A stretch of DNA of 64,000 nt from Gymnodinialimonas sp. 57CJ19 (GCF_038396845.1 NZ_CP151587.1:3694001-3758000); one strand, 5' to 3'. Counted from the first letter of the stretch, positions 8,478-16,933 are shown. Notes: a model not told the origin generated them from the sequence alone. Made by a program: numbers and translations.

Positions 8478-10046
8478 TTACGCTTTGACGCCCACGTCCA
8501 GGAAGGACATGCCCGTGGTCGGAACCGGCGCGAAGCCTTCCAGCTGCGTGTCGTCCCATGCAGTAGACACCTGACGGTGGAACAGCGGATACAGCGGCAC
8601 GTGATCGGAGATCAGATTGAACGCCTGGTTCCAGGTCGCCTGCTGCTCGTCACCGGTCTGACGCAGAGCCTGGTTCAGCAGGTCGGTGAGCTCCGCGTAC
8701 TCGGCGCTGTCGGACCAGCGGTAGCGGCTTGTCGGCCAGACGTTGTCGCCGAACCACCACTGCATCAGGATGTCGGGGTCGTTGCCGAAGACCGACGGAT
8801 CGCCCGGTGCAATCATGACCTGCATCTCGCCGGCATCTACACTGGCGTAGTGACCGCCGGACTGACCGACATCCAGAGTGATGTTGAATCCGGCCGCATC
8901 AAGGGCTTGCTTGAAGATTGGTGCCAGATCGCGAACCCAGCTGTGGTCCGTGATCATCAAGGTGACGTCGAGGGGGGAGTCCACACCGGCCTCTGCCAGC
9001 AACTCACGCGCCCGGTCGGGGTTGTGGGTATAGACGGTCGAGGCTTCGTTATAGTTCGGGTGGGTCTCCGGCAGGAACGACGTCGCGGCGGCAGCATTGT
9101 CAAGCATGCCGGTGCCAATGATGCTGTCCATGTCGATCGCGTAGAGGAACGCCTGGCGCACACGCACATCGTTGAACGGCGCAGAGCTTGTGTCGAACAT
9201 CGCAAACAGCAGGCCGAAGGACTGAACCTTTTCGACGGTCGCGACAGCCGCAACCTGACCCGCGTCGATGTAAGGCACATCCTCGATAGCCATGACGGTC
9301 CCGGACGAGATCGCGTTCACGCGCGCGGTCGGGTCAGAGATCAGGCTCCAGATCATGTCAGCGGCCAATGCGGGGCGCGGACCGTTGTAGCCGTCAAAAC
9401 GCTCGAACACGACTTCTGCTTCAGGCACGGCAGAGATCAGACGGAACGGGCCGGAACCGATCGGCAGGGAGCCGAAGGCGTCTTCGTCTGCTTCCACGAT
9501 GGCGCGAGGTACGATCTTGACCGAACCCAGACGCTCATTGAACAGCGAGAACGGGAAGCCGGTGGTGATGCGCACGGTGGTCTCGTCGACGGCCTCAACG
9601 GTGTCAATGAAGGACACGAAGGACCGGAACAGGGACCGGGAGTCGGGGTCGAGAACGCGTTCGAAGGAGAAAACGACGTCGTCTGCTGTCACCGGAGAGC
9701 CGTCGTGAAACACAGCCCCTTCGCGCAGGGCAATGTCGTAAGTCATGCCGTCGGCGGATGTGGGCATCTCGGCGGCCAGTGCGGCGTAGGGCTCGCGGGT
9801 GACAGGGTCGAGGTCAACGAGGGCCTCGAACAGGTGCCAGTTGGCAGCCAGCGTCACGGCGCCCGAGGCGTTCAAGGGGTCAAACGTGCCCGACAGGCCA
9901 TATGCGATACCCGCCAGAATGGTTGCGTCCATATCGACGTCGTCTTGCGCCCAAGCAGGCGCGCCGCTCAGCAGCAGCATGGACCCTACTGCGCCCGTCC
10001 CGAGCAGTAGTGCGCGACGCGACAGCGCCAGGTTTTCGTTTTTCAT
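8478..10046 (-). CDS. ABC transporter substrate-binding protein, family 5 (SatA-like), probable Tat substrate
   Basis: A 522-residue periplasmic solute-binding protein of the oligopeptide family (SBP_bac_5). The N-terminus, with LSRRALLLGTGAVGSMLLLS and the cleavage site AWA-Q near 33, has a twin-arginine pair, so export through Tat is likely. Family landmarks are YDIALREGAVFHDGSPVTADDV, VRQAFLYAIDMDSI, the HNPDRARELLAEAGV segment, and the C-terminal HVPLYPLFHRQ. It is the first gene of the operon and would determine the substrate. Family 5 proteins mostly bind peptides or nickel, but SatA of H. ducreyi is a sialic-acid member, and the downstream nan genes point the same way. The candidate promoter and operator lie at 10070-10119. 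Confidence 0.88.
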   Translation of the reverse strand: MKNENLALSRRALLLGTGAVGSMLLLSGAPAWAQDDVDMDATILAGIAYGLSGTFDPLNASGAVTLAANWHLFEALVDLDPVTREPYAALAAEMPTSADGMTYDIALREGAVFHDGSPVTADDVVFSFERVLDPDSRSLFRSFVSFIDTVEAVDETTVRITTGFPFSLFNERLGSVKIVPRAIVEADEDAFGSLPIGSGPFRLISAVPEAEVVFERFDGYNGPRPALAADMIWSLISDPTARVNAISSGTVMAIEDVPYIDAGQVAAVATVEKVQSFGLLFAMFDTSSAPFNDVRVRQAFLYAIDMDSIIGTGMLDNAAAATSFLPETHPNYNEASTVYTHNPDRARELLAEAGVDSPLDVTLMITDHSWVRDLAPIFKQALDAAGFNITLDVGQSGGHYASVDAGEMQVMIAPGDPSVFGNDPDILMQWWFGDNVWPTSRYRWSDSAEYAELTDLLNQALRQTGDEQQATWNQAFNLISDHVPLYPLFHRQVSTAWDDTQLEGFAPVPTTGMSFLDVGVKA

Positions 10047-10069
10047 CAGTTTCCTCCAATTTTGACATC

Positions 10070-10084
10070 AGACGTATGACGTCT
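10070..10084. promoter_or_regulatory. Candidate GntR-type operator
   Basis: A perfect palindrome AGACGT-ATG-ACGTCT lies in the 146-base gap between the divergent binding-protein and GntR-regulator genes. Its core GT-N3-AC is the layout usual for FadR/GntR-type operators. It sits just downstream of the candidate -10 element, about where transcription of the sialic-acid operon would begin, so a bound repressor would block the promoter. Function is inferred from layout. Confidence 0.55.
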
Positions 10085-10090
10085 TATCTT

Positions 10091-10119
10091 TTGATAGAGG
10101 ATGGCGTGATTTCGATCAA
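10091..10119 (-). promoter_or_regulatory. Candidate sigma-70-type promoter for the sialic-acid operon
   Basis: On the minus strand TTGATC and TATCAA are separated by 17 bases, four of six matches each to the -35 and -10 consensus. The predicted start point falls inside the palindrome at 10070-10084, and the GGAGG-like site for the first gene follows. Matches of this quality occur by chance, so the call rests on position and on the adjoining operator-like palindrome. Confidence 0.4.
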
Positions 10120-10192
10120 TCCCCTATGTACCGCAACGTAATCGCGCCCGCTCCGGCGTTTTTCTCCGCCCGACCAATGCAAAGGAAGCCCA

Positions 10193-10945
10193 ATGGCCAA
10201 AGCGAGTGACCTGCATTCCGATGCCGCCCGCAAACGCCGCAACACGACGGCCGAGAAGATCAAGCAACTGATTCTTCTCTCGGGTCTGCGTCCAGGTGAT
10301 TCTATACCAACGGAGCCGGAGCTGTGCCGCGAACTTGGCGTTTCCCGCACGTCAGTACGCGAGGCGATGCGCACGTTGACGACCCTCGACATCGTTGAGG
10401 TGCAACATGGCCATGGCAGCCGGGTCGGCAAGATGAGCCTTGCGCCGCTGGTCGAAACGCTGGTTTTTCGCGGCGTCTTGTCCTCGGGCGATGACCTGAC
10501 CGCCCTGCGTGAAGTGGTCGAACTACGCTCGTCGTTCGATCAGGCGATGGCGGATCAGCTTATTTCGGCCCACCAAGGCCACGACAACCAATCTCTGGCC
10601 CAGCTCGTGACCCAGATGAAGGGGAAAGCAGCCAAAGGGCAGACCTTCATGGCCGAGGACAGGCAATTCCATGCGGAATTATTGGCCCCGATCCCGAATA
10701 AATTGGCTGGCCAGATGGTGACGGCGTTCTGGGATGTTCATACGGCGGTTTTGCCACGACTGGGTTTGGCGCTTCCTGATGATCTGTGTCAGACCGCGCA
10801 AGCCCACGGCGACATCCTTGAAGCGGTCCAATCCGGCAACCACGATGGGTATCGGACGGCGGTCGTCCGCCATTATGAACCCCTGCTTCGGATGCTCGAC
10901 ATTACGGCTGCATGGGAAACACAGCCGGAAAACGCAGCATCATAG
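10193..10945 (+). CDS. FadR-subfamily GntR regulator, probable NanR-like repressor of the sialic-acid operon
   Basis: A 250-residue transcription factor. Residues about 15-80 form the GntR winged helix, with RNTTAEKIKQLILLSG, LRPGDSIPTEPELCRELGVS and the recognition segment TSVREAMRTL. Residues about 105-235 are an all-helical FCD effector domain containing the metal-site type pattern DRQFHAELL and later HGDILEAV and RHYEPLL. It is divergent from the transporter genes with 146 bases between, the standard place for a local regulator. The last few codons overlap the transposase remnant (from about 10930), so the native C-terminus may have been changed by that insertion. The effector is unknown; sialic acid or a breakdown product is likely from context. 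Confidence 0.85.
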   Translation: MAKASDLHSDAARKRRNTTAEKIKQLILLSGLRPGDSIPTEPELCRELGVSRTSVREAMRTLTTLDIVEVQHGHGSRVGKMSLAPLVETLVFRGVLSSGDDLTALREVVELRSSFDQAMADQLISAHQGHDNQSLAQLVTQMKGKAAKGQTFMAEDRQFHAELLAPIPNKLAGQMVTAFWDVHTAVLPRLGLALPDDLCQTAQAHGDILEAVQSGNHDGYRTAVVRHYEPLLRMLDITAAWETQPENAAS

Positions 10946-11175
10946 ACGCGCAGCTTACCCGGGGAAATTACGTCCTGCTGGCCATGCTTGCGCGCGGCTT
11001 TCCTGTTGCAGTTTAACGCGGCCTTCGTGTCTTGGCACTTGGCGGCGTAGCTTTCCAACACCTCTCTCTCTTGACCTGCGGGCCGCATAAAGTAGGGCCG
11101 CTCGCCTGTCACCGTCGCGAAAACTTCGTCCAAATGCCTCTGCCAGCGGCTTGATCTCAAGCCCTCAATCCAGCT
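10930..11175 (-). pseudogene. Decayed IS6-family transposase fragment
   Basis: This stretch fills most of the 315-base gap after the regulator. The minus-strand frame reads WQRHLDEVFATVTGERPYF, then EREVLESYAAKCQDTKAAL, RKAARKHGQQD and KLRVYDAAF. These match the IS6/IS240 transposase layout WHLDEVxVxI...YLWRAVDxxGxVLES...DKxAAxxFLxKxxKxHG...TDKLRSYGAA. The first catalytic Asp is kept (HLDE) but the second (TDKLRSY in intact copies) is replaced by SPGKLRVY. There is no N-terminal helix-turn-helix region, no third acidic residue and no recognisable terminal inverted repeats. It is a dead internal fragment whose 3' side overlaps the end of the regulator gene. Recognition is from memory of the family motif. 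Confidence 0.72.
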
Positions 11176-11260
11176 TTTCCTGACCTGAGACGCGGACGTT
11201 GGACCGTGGCCAGTGTCGATTTGGCCAACTATGGTCGAGCGGGGTCGCCATCAAGCGTGT

Positions 11261-11566
11261 CTAGGCGTCAACATCCATCTCCAGCAAGACAGACGCCAGG
11301 CATTTACCGTGGGCATCCAACGCGAGAGACCGAGTAACCCCGCCGGTCAACGCACCTTTCAGCACGAAATTCATCGCGTGCAACTGAGGCACAAGATACC
11401 GCGTCACCCCACTGGCAAAGCCCGGCCCGAAGTGAGCGCGCACGCGATCCACGGTGACGGTCTGCACCAGTGTGTCCCAGTCCTTCGGGTCATAGGCGAT
11501 GATCGAAATGTTGGACGTATCGCCCTTGTCGCCTGTGCGCCCGTGGGCGATGTCATGCAACAGCAT
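11261..11566 (-). CDS. AtuA-like C-terminal (ferredoxin-fold) domain protein
   Basis: This 101-residue protein matches the small domain found at the C-terminus of AtuA-type proteins, with the hallmark IAHGRTGDKGDTSNISIIAY near the start. Further landmarks are RVRAHFGPG, VTRYLVPQLHAMNFVLKGAL and GGVTRSLALDAHGK. In several bacteria this domain is fused to the DUF1446 domain in a protein of about 590 residues. Here it is a separate gene whose start overlaps the DUF1446 gene by 14 bases, so the two are probably translated together and form one complex. The biochemical role of the domain is not known to me. It is the last gene of the TRAP operon. Confidence 0.8.
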   Translation of the reverse strand: MLLHDIAHGRTGDKGDTSNISIIAYDPKDWDTLVQTVTVDRVRAHFGPGFASGVTRYLVPQLHAMNFVLKGALTGGVTRSLALDAHGKCLASVLLEMDVDA

Positions 11567-12899
11567 GGCTTACCTCCAAAAGTTCAAACCCGGTCTGAAC
11601 CTTTTCCGCAGGGATCATTGTGGAGGCAATTGCGACAATCTCCTCCACGGAGCGGGACACGCCACCGCCGCCGGCAGGACCGCACAGATACAGACTTTCG
11701 ACTTCATTGACGACCGCTTCGGCGCCCACGAGGGTGTCACAGCGGGCCGCAAACCTAAGCCGGACTTCAGATGGCGTTGAACCGGTCATGGCCTCTTTGC
11801 GCGGGATGGATGTTGCGCCGATGAGCGAACAATGTGTCGCGGTAACCCCTGTGGCGCGCTTGCTCAGACGATGTTTCAGGATCTCACCGGCCAACTCAGC
11901 GCGCGCCACGCAATTGACGCCCGCGTAGCTGATCTGCCCATCCGCTTTCCAGCCATCGCGATACCCGACGGACACTTTCAGCGATCCGTTGGCGGCCCGC
12001 CCTGTAGCGCCGCTCACGGCCACGCGATCCGGACCGACCTCTGTGAAGTCCACGCCTGAGAAATCCGCGATTACGTCGGGCTGGAAATAGCTGGCTGGGT
12101 CGTGGATCTCATACAGAAGTTGCTCAATACAGGTGGCGCGGGTGACACAGCCACCGGTTCCGTCAATTTTGGTAATAACCGCGTTGCCATCCGCCGTCAC
12201 TTCCGCCAGCGGGAAGCCGACCTCCGCCAGATTTGGGACGTCCTTCTTGCCGGGATCGGCGAAGTAGCCGCCGGTGATCTGGGCGCCACATTCCAGCAAA
12301 TGCCCCACCAGCGTGCCGCGACCGAGCCGCTCCCAATCATCCAAGCGCCAGCGGAAGTGATGCACCAACGGTGCAAGAAACAGGACTGGGTCCGCCGCAC
12401 GTCCGCAAATGACAATATCCGCCCCGGCGTCCAGTGCAGCGACAACGGGAGCGACGCCGATATAGGCATTGGCCGAGACGAGACGGTCTTTCAAAGAGGC
12501 CGCCGGTGATCCGGTTTCCTCCAAGGTGAAATCGCCGATCTGGTCCAGCACATCGTCGCCGGTTACGGCTGCGATACGCAGGTGGTCCAGCCCCAACTCG
12601 CGCGCAATATCGCGCACGAGACGTGCCGCGGCACGGGGGTTGGCCGCGCCCATGTTGCTGACGATGCGGGTACCGTTCATTGCTATCACCGGCAGAACCG
12701 CGCGCATCCGCCACTCCAGCAGGGGGTCATAGCCTGCATTGGGGTCCGAAAGGCGTGCCTTCTGAGCCTTCGCAATGGTGCGTTCCGCGAGACACTCGAA
12801 GATGAGGAAATCAAGCTCTCCACGCTTTGCCAGGTCAACCGCAGGCTCAATCCGGTCTCCTGAAAATCCGGCCCCTGCTCCGATACGCAAAACACTCAT
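11553..12899 (-). CDS. AtuA/DUF1446 family protein
   Basis: A 448-residue protein of the acyclic-terpene-utilisation AtuA family (DUF1446). Landmarks are the N-terminal IGAGAGFSGDRIEPAVDLA, DFLIFECLAERTIA, GTRIVSNMGAANPRAAA, IVICGRAADPVLFLAPL, GHLLECGAQITGGYFADP, KIDGTGGCVTRATC and the C-terminal LYLCGPAGGGGV. AtuA is required for citronellol/geraniol catabolism in Pseudomonas, but its reaction is uncertain, and no other atu genes are present here. The start overlaps the TRAP permease stop by 4 bases (ATGA) and the end overlaps the small AtuA-like gene. The operon suggests it acts on the imported TRAP substrate, probably a carboxylic or hydroxy acid; that is inference. Confidence 0.85.
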   Translation of the reverse strand: MSVLRIGAGAGFSGDRIEPAVDLAKRGELDFLIFECLAERTIAKAQKARLSDPNAGYDPLLEWRMRAVLPVIAMNGTRIVSNMGAANPRAAARLVRDIARELGLDHLRIAAVTGDDVLDQIGDFTLEETGSPAASLKDRLVSANAYIGVAPVVAALDAGADIVICGRAADPVLFLAPLVHHFRWRLDDWERLGRGTLVGHLLECGAQITGGYFADPGKKDVPNLAEVGFPLAEVTADGNAVITKIDGTGGCVTRATCIEQLLYEIHDPASYFQPDVIADFSGVDFTEVGPDRVAVSGATGRAANGSLKVSVGYRDGWKADGQISYAGVNCVARAELAGEILKHRLSKRATGVTATHCSLIGATSIPRKEAMTGSTPSEVRLRFAARCDTLVGAEAVVNEVESLYLCGPAGGGGVSRSVEEIVAIASTMIPAEKVQTGFELLEVSHAVA

Positions 12900-14755
12900 G
12901 CCAAGGACTTTCGGTTGGTGGCCCGCATTGCGTAAACGCCCGCAAGCAGGGCAAGCGCCACAAAGGGTGAAACAGGATGCGGGAAGACCGCGATGCCGAT
13001 GGCCGCCAGCATGATCGCGATGTCAAACACGCGCGACCCCGTGACCCGGATGCCAGACAAAAGAGCCGGGATCGCGATCACCAAAACGATGCCTGCAACC
13101 AGTCCCTGCAACGCCTCTATCCATGTGCCCTGCATGGTCATGCCGGGATAGAGAAGGAACAGAAACGGAATGAGGTACGTCACCGCCCCCAGCCGCACGG
13201 CCTGCCCCGCGGCAGGCAGCCAGTTTGTCTGTGCAATGCCTGAGCCTACGAAAACGGCCACGCAAACGGGCGGTGTTATCACCGATATGGTCGCATAGTA
13301 GAAGACGAACAGATGCGCCACCAGCGGATCGACGCCCACAGCCGTCATGGCCGGTGCAAGCGTTGCCGCGACCAAAACGTAGGCCGCCGTGGTGGGCAGA
13401 CCCATTCCCATGACAAGGCAGACGCCCGCCACAATGATTGCCACCAAGGGCACGACATCGCCTGCGGTTGCCACGATCAGCGTCGACATGGTCACGCCGA
13501 TGCCCGTCAGGTTGATCATCGACACCAGCACCTGCGCACCCGCCAGAAGCACGCCAATGATGACCATGCCCTTTCCCGCATCCTCCAGCCCGTCCGTGAC
13601 CTTGGTTATCATCTCGCGCACGGACACGTTTCCGGCCTGGGTCAGCACGAAGGCGATGAGAAGCCCGAGGACACCGTAAAATGCCGCCGTGGCGATCGAA
13701 CGGCCCATGTAGATCGCGAGACCAAGGCCCCCGAAGGCCAGCACAATGGGCAGGATACGGCGCGGGGCGACGATGGTTCTCCACTCGGGCAGGTCGCCCT
13801 CAGGTACAACGGCAAGGTTGCGGCGGATGGCGACGAAATGGACCGTGAGGAAGACAGAGATATAAAACAGAAGCGCCGGGATGATCGCACCCAGGATTAT
13901 GGTGACGTAGGGGATGCCAAGGATTTCTGCCATGACAAATGCCGCAGCGCCCATGATCGGCGGGGCCAGTTGGCCCCCGGTCGACGCCACGGCCTCCACC
14001 GCTGCCGCAAAGGGGCGCGGATAGCCGAGGCGGATCATCATGTTGATGGTAAAATTGCCGGTCGTCGCCACGTTGGCCACGGCAGATCCGGAAATGGTGC
14101 CGAAAAGCCCGCTGGCGATGGTCGCGATCTTGGCCGCGCCGCCCGGTTGCTGCCCGCCCAAGCGCATGGCGATATCCATGAAGGCTTGTCCGCCGCCGGT
14201 GTGAAGCAACAGCGACCCAAACAGGACGAAGGCCGCAATCACTGTGGCCGCAACGCCCGTAAGCATCCCCCAGATACCGAGATCGCCAAGAAAAATGGTC
14301 TCGGTCACAAATGCCGCGTCAAAGCCCCGATGGCTGAGCGTGCCAGGCAAAAGATTCCCGTACAGCGCATAAAGAACGCCCGTTGATACCAGGATTGGGA
14401 AAATGATCCCGACTGTGCGACGCCCCAGTTCCAGCACCGCCAGTACCAGACCCGCCGTGAGCGCCATCTCAAGCGTCGTGGCCCAAGGCAACGACGACAT
14501 GATCCGTTCATAGTTCCATATGATGTATCCGCACGCTGACACGGCAATCGCCGTCAGGAGCAAATCAATCGCCAAGCCAAATGGGCGCCAGGACTTCCCG
14601 GCACCCAAGGGGTAGAGCGCAAACCCAAGGGCCGTGACAAGCGCCAGAAACAGCGCCCGCTGAACCAACCCCTCGAAAGGGCCAGCCGCGGCCGTGTAGA
14701 ACACGAACACTCCGACCAGGATGGCCAACGCTTTCTGGATTTGCGGCAAGGTCAT
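12896..14755 (-). CDS. TRAP transporter permease, fused small and large subunits (TAXI type)
   Basis: A 619-residue inner-membrane protein combining the DctQ-like 4-helix part (about residues 1-130) with the DctM-like large subunit. It couples sodium flow to uptake of the ligand delivered by the TAXI binding protein. Landmarks are FGSLLLHTGGGQAFMDIAMRL, GSAVANVATTGNFTINMM, AAVEAVASTGGQLAPPIMGA, and VMGMGLPTTAAYVLVA. FYYATISVITPPVCVAVF is a known DctM/YdiM signature region. The gene starts 4 bases after the binding-protein stop and overlaps the AtuA gene by 4 bases. The substrate cannot be read from the sequence. Confidence 0.92.
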   Translation of the reverse strand: MTLPQIQKALAILVGVFVFYTAAAGPFEGLVQRALFLALVTALGFALYPLGAGKSWRPFGLAIDLLLTAIAVSACGYIIWNYERIMSSLPWATTLEMALTAGLVLAVLELGRRTVGIIFPILVSTGVLYALYGNLLPGTLSHRGFDAAFVTETIFLGDLGIWGMLTGVAATVIAAFVLFGSLLLHTGGGQAFMDIAMRLGGQQPGGAAKIATIASGLFGTISGSAVANVATTGNFTINMMIRLGYPRPFAAAVEAVASTGGQLAPPIMGAAAFVMAEILGIPYVTIILGAIIPALLFYISVFLTVHFVAIRRNLAVVPEGDLPEWRTIVAPRRILPIVLAFGGLGLAIYMGRSIATAAFYGVLGLLIAFVLTQAGNVSVREMITKVTDGLEDAGKGMVIIGVLLAGAQVLVSMINLTGIGVTMSTLIVATAGDVVPLVAIIVAGVCLVMGMGLPTTAAYVLVAATLAPAMTAVGVDPLVAHLFVFYYATISVITPPVCVAVFVGSGIAQTNWLPAAGQAVRLGAVTYLIPFLFLLYPGMTMQGTWIEALQGLVAGIVLVIAIPALLSGIRVTGSRVFDIAIMLAAIGIAVFPHPVSPFVALALLAGVYAMRATNRKSLA

Positions 14756-14759
14756 GGGA

Positions 14760-15728
14760 TCAGCCGTCCGCAGGCATCAAAGCATCGGGGATATCGTGCC
14801 CGTTCTCTTCAAACCAGCGCGCGGCACCGGGGTGGAGCGCAATGGTGCCGAATTGAAGCGTCATCTCGGCAATGTCCGCGCCCGCTAGACTAGCCATGGC
14901 GTTCGCCTGTGCTGTCTCATCCGCCATGATCGTGCTGACGATCTGGTACGCGGTTTCCTCGTCCATATCGACGGGAGCGGCAACGCCGACACCGAAGCTC
15001 CAGGTGGTGTAGGCGGGGATGCCCTCCCCGGCACCTTCGGGGATGTCCACGACGGAGATATCAGGCATCTCGGCCCGCAGGATCTCTGCCTGTTCAGGGC
15101 TCAGGCCCAGAACCGCGATGTCAGTGCCGGTCGCGATATCCATGGTGGATGCGTCCAGCAGGTTGCCAGAGCCGGATTTCACATAGCCGATCACGCGGTT
15201 GTCACGGATCGAGTTCACGATGTCTGTGGTGGAGCCGCGCACGAAATCCGCCGTCAGGCCGAGCGTGGCGAAAACAGCCTCAGCCGTGGCTTCCGTGGCC
15301 GATCCGCGAATGCCGGGGTTGAAGGCCGTGCCCTCTAATTCCTCAAGGCTGCCAATTCCTGCATCTGCCCGGACGATGACGTTTTGCGGAGCGTTGGTAT
15401 AGACCCAGAGCAAGCGCAGGTCCTGCGGGTTGCCGTCGAAGGCATTTGTTCCGGCAGCGGCGTGTTGAACCACATTGGTCGTCACCAATCCAAGGTCCAA
15501 TTGGCCACGCGCCATACGCTGTATGTTGTCCATGGTCGCGCCGGTTTCCACGATTGTCGCGTCCACGCCCTCGGCATGTTCGTTGATAAGCTGTCCGACA
15601 GCCACGAAATAGGCGTAGTGGCTGGACGAAGCCGAGGTCGATCCGATCAGCAAGTCCTGGGCCTGCGCGGCAAAGGCCGATCCCACGAGCGCAGTCGCGC
15701 CAAGCAACGTTCTGGTAAAGGTGTTCAT
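14760..15728 (-). CDS. TAXI-family TRAP solute-binding protein
   Basis: A 322-residue periplasmic binding protein. A Sec signal peptide covers about residues 1-22 (LLGATALVGSAFAAQAQ). Mature-protein landmarks of the TAXI family are LLIGSTSASSSHYAYFVAVG, the VETGATMDNIQRMARGQLDLGLV segment (interrupting the ligand pocket), and PGIRGSATEATAEAVFATLGL. The C-terminal LHPGAARWFEENG ends as the family usually does. ATG 15728 begins MNTFTRTLLG and follows an AGGAGG-like stretch (ATCCTCCCT on the plus strand); the longer in-frame reading upstream lacks signal-peptide features. It is first in the operon and divergent from a LysR regulator. Confidence 0.92.
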   Translation of the reverse strand: MNTFTRTLLGATALVGSAFAAQAQDLLIGSTSASSSHYAYFVAVGQLINEHAEGVDATIVETGATMDNIQRMARGQLDLGLVTTNVVQHAAAGTNAFDGNPQDLRLLWVYTNAPQNVIVRADAGIGSLEELEGTAFNPGIRGSATEATAEAVFATLGLTADFVRGSTTDIVNSIRDNRVIGYVKSGSGNLLDASTMDIATGTDIAVLGLSPEQAEILRAEMPDISVVDIPEGAGEGIPAYTTWSFGVGVAAPVDMDEETAYQIVSTIMADETAQANAMASLAGADIAEMTLQFGTIALHPGAARWFEENGHDIPDALMPADG

Positions 15729-15837
15729 ATCATCCTCCCTAGCAAATGATGAAAGGATGCCTCTCGCATGCCTTTGCTGGTACATATTTACCGCCGATAC
15801 CTGTTGCGGGAAGTGTAACTTTGATCATAATTGATGC

Positions 15838-16740
15838 ATGAAACGCAGCAATCCAACACTGCTCGATTTCCGGGCAGTTCTGATCCTGAGCCAGGCGCAG
15901 TCGTTCCGAATTGCTGCGGATCAGCTGGATATGTCGCCGTCCGCCCTGTCACGCCAGATCACCAATCTGGAAACGCGGTTGCAGGCGCGCCTGTTTGATC
16001 GTGACACGCGCAACGTGGAAATCACGGATGCCGGCCTCGCGTTTGCGAGGGTGGCTGAGCGGATGGTCAATTTAGCGGAAGACAGCATCGCAGAATTTGA
16101 AAACTTCCGCTCCGGCCGCAAGGGCAAGGTCACAATCGCCGGGCTGCCATCGGTCACGGCGAGTTTGCTACCGGAGATCCTGAGAGAATTCTCTCGTGAC
16201 TACCCCGACATTACCCTGAAGATCATTGATGCCCTGTCTGGCGACGTCCTTGATGCTGTCGAGGCCGGAGAGGCGGACATCGGGTTCACCGCAGGAACGG
16301 CCACCGCGCGGTCCAGACTGTCATTCGAGCCGCTGATGGCGGATGAATTCGTCGCCTTGGGCTTGCCTGACGGAGACCTCGCCGAGGACCGCCGCTATAA
16401 TTGGGCCGAATTGATCACTATGCCACAGATCGCGATGGCCATGGGCACCAGCGTAAGAGAGTTGATCGACAGCAATTGCCTACAATCGGGCACCACGCTG
16501 ACACCCCGTTTTGAGGTGTCGCACTTGGCCACTGCGGGGGCGCTGGTTTCTGCCGGCTTGGGCATCACCGTACTGCCCCGCCTGACCTTGAGGGTCCTTC
16601 GGATCGACAGCCTCGTGGTGAGAGAAATCTCAAACTTCGGCGCGCGCAGGAGGATCGGGTTGGTCCGCAGAACCGGGCGCACCCTGTCTCCGGCAGCCAT
16701 GGCGTTTCTGAAGTACGTCAAACTTCCCGCAACCGAGTGA
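15838..16740 (+). CDS. LysR-family transcriptional regulator of the TRAP/AtuA operon
   Basis: A 300-residue LysR regulator. The N-terminal winged helix (about 5-65) contains FRAVLILSQAQSFRIAADQL and SPSALSRQITNLETRLQARLF. The effector domain starts near residue 95 with GKVTIAGLPSVTASLLPEIL, a typical LysR substrate-binding fold, and contains GEADIGFTAG and VSAGLGITVLPR. It is divergent from the TAXI binding protein with 109 bases between, so it most likely controls that operon. An imperfect AT-rich dyad, ATCA-TAAT-TGAT at 15823-15834, lies just ahead of its own start and may be part of the operator. The inducer is unknown. Confidence 0.88.
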   Translation: MKRSNPTLLDFRAVLILSQAQSFRIAADQLDMSPSALSRQITNLETRLQARLFDRDTRNVEITDAGLAFARVAERMVNLAEDSIAEFENFRSGRKGKVTIAGLPSVTASLLPEILREFSRDYPDITLKIIDALSGDVLDAVEAGEADIGFTAGTATARSRLSFEPLMADEFVALGLPDGDLAEDRRYNWAELITMPQIAMAMGTSVRELIDSNCLQSGTTLTPRFEVSHLATAGALVSAGLGITVLPRLTLRVLRIDSLVVREISNFGARRRIGLVRRTGRTLSPAAMAFLKYVKLPATE

Positions 16741-16933
16741 AGCGCCCCTCGGCTGACGCTTCAGATTATCGCGTCGGCGCAAGGAGGACTCCACAGGCCG
16801 GTGTTTTCTGCTCAAGAGGCCGAACGCACGATATGCTTCAGCACAACCGCTACGGCAGTGGAGGATAATTTGGAGGGATTAGTCGGTGAGCCGTCAGATT
16901 TTCATTTTAAATATGACATCTTGTACGGTTCAC

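Noticed and set aside
8472..10010. A long plus-strand open frame of 512 codons opposite the binding-protein gene, and similar long antisense frames at 6284-7291, 17109-18542, 22031-23455 and 57109-58686
   Set aside because: Each is exactly opposite a well-recognised gene, is rich in Arg, His and Gly as expected of a shadow frame in high-GC DNA, and has no recognisable domain.
11213..11710. A plus-strand frame of 165 codons over the AtuA-like genes
   Set aside because: It is opposite two convincing AtuA-family genes, and no family features are visible in it.
16741..16933. The gap between the LysR gene and tRNA-Leu as a hidden small gene
   Set aside because: No frame with both a ribosome site and recognisable features was found; I see nothing in it.
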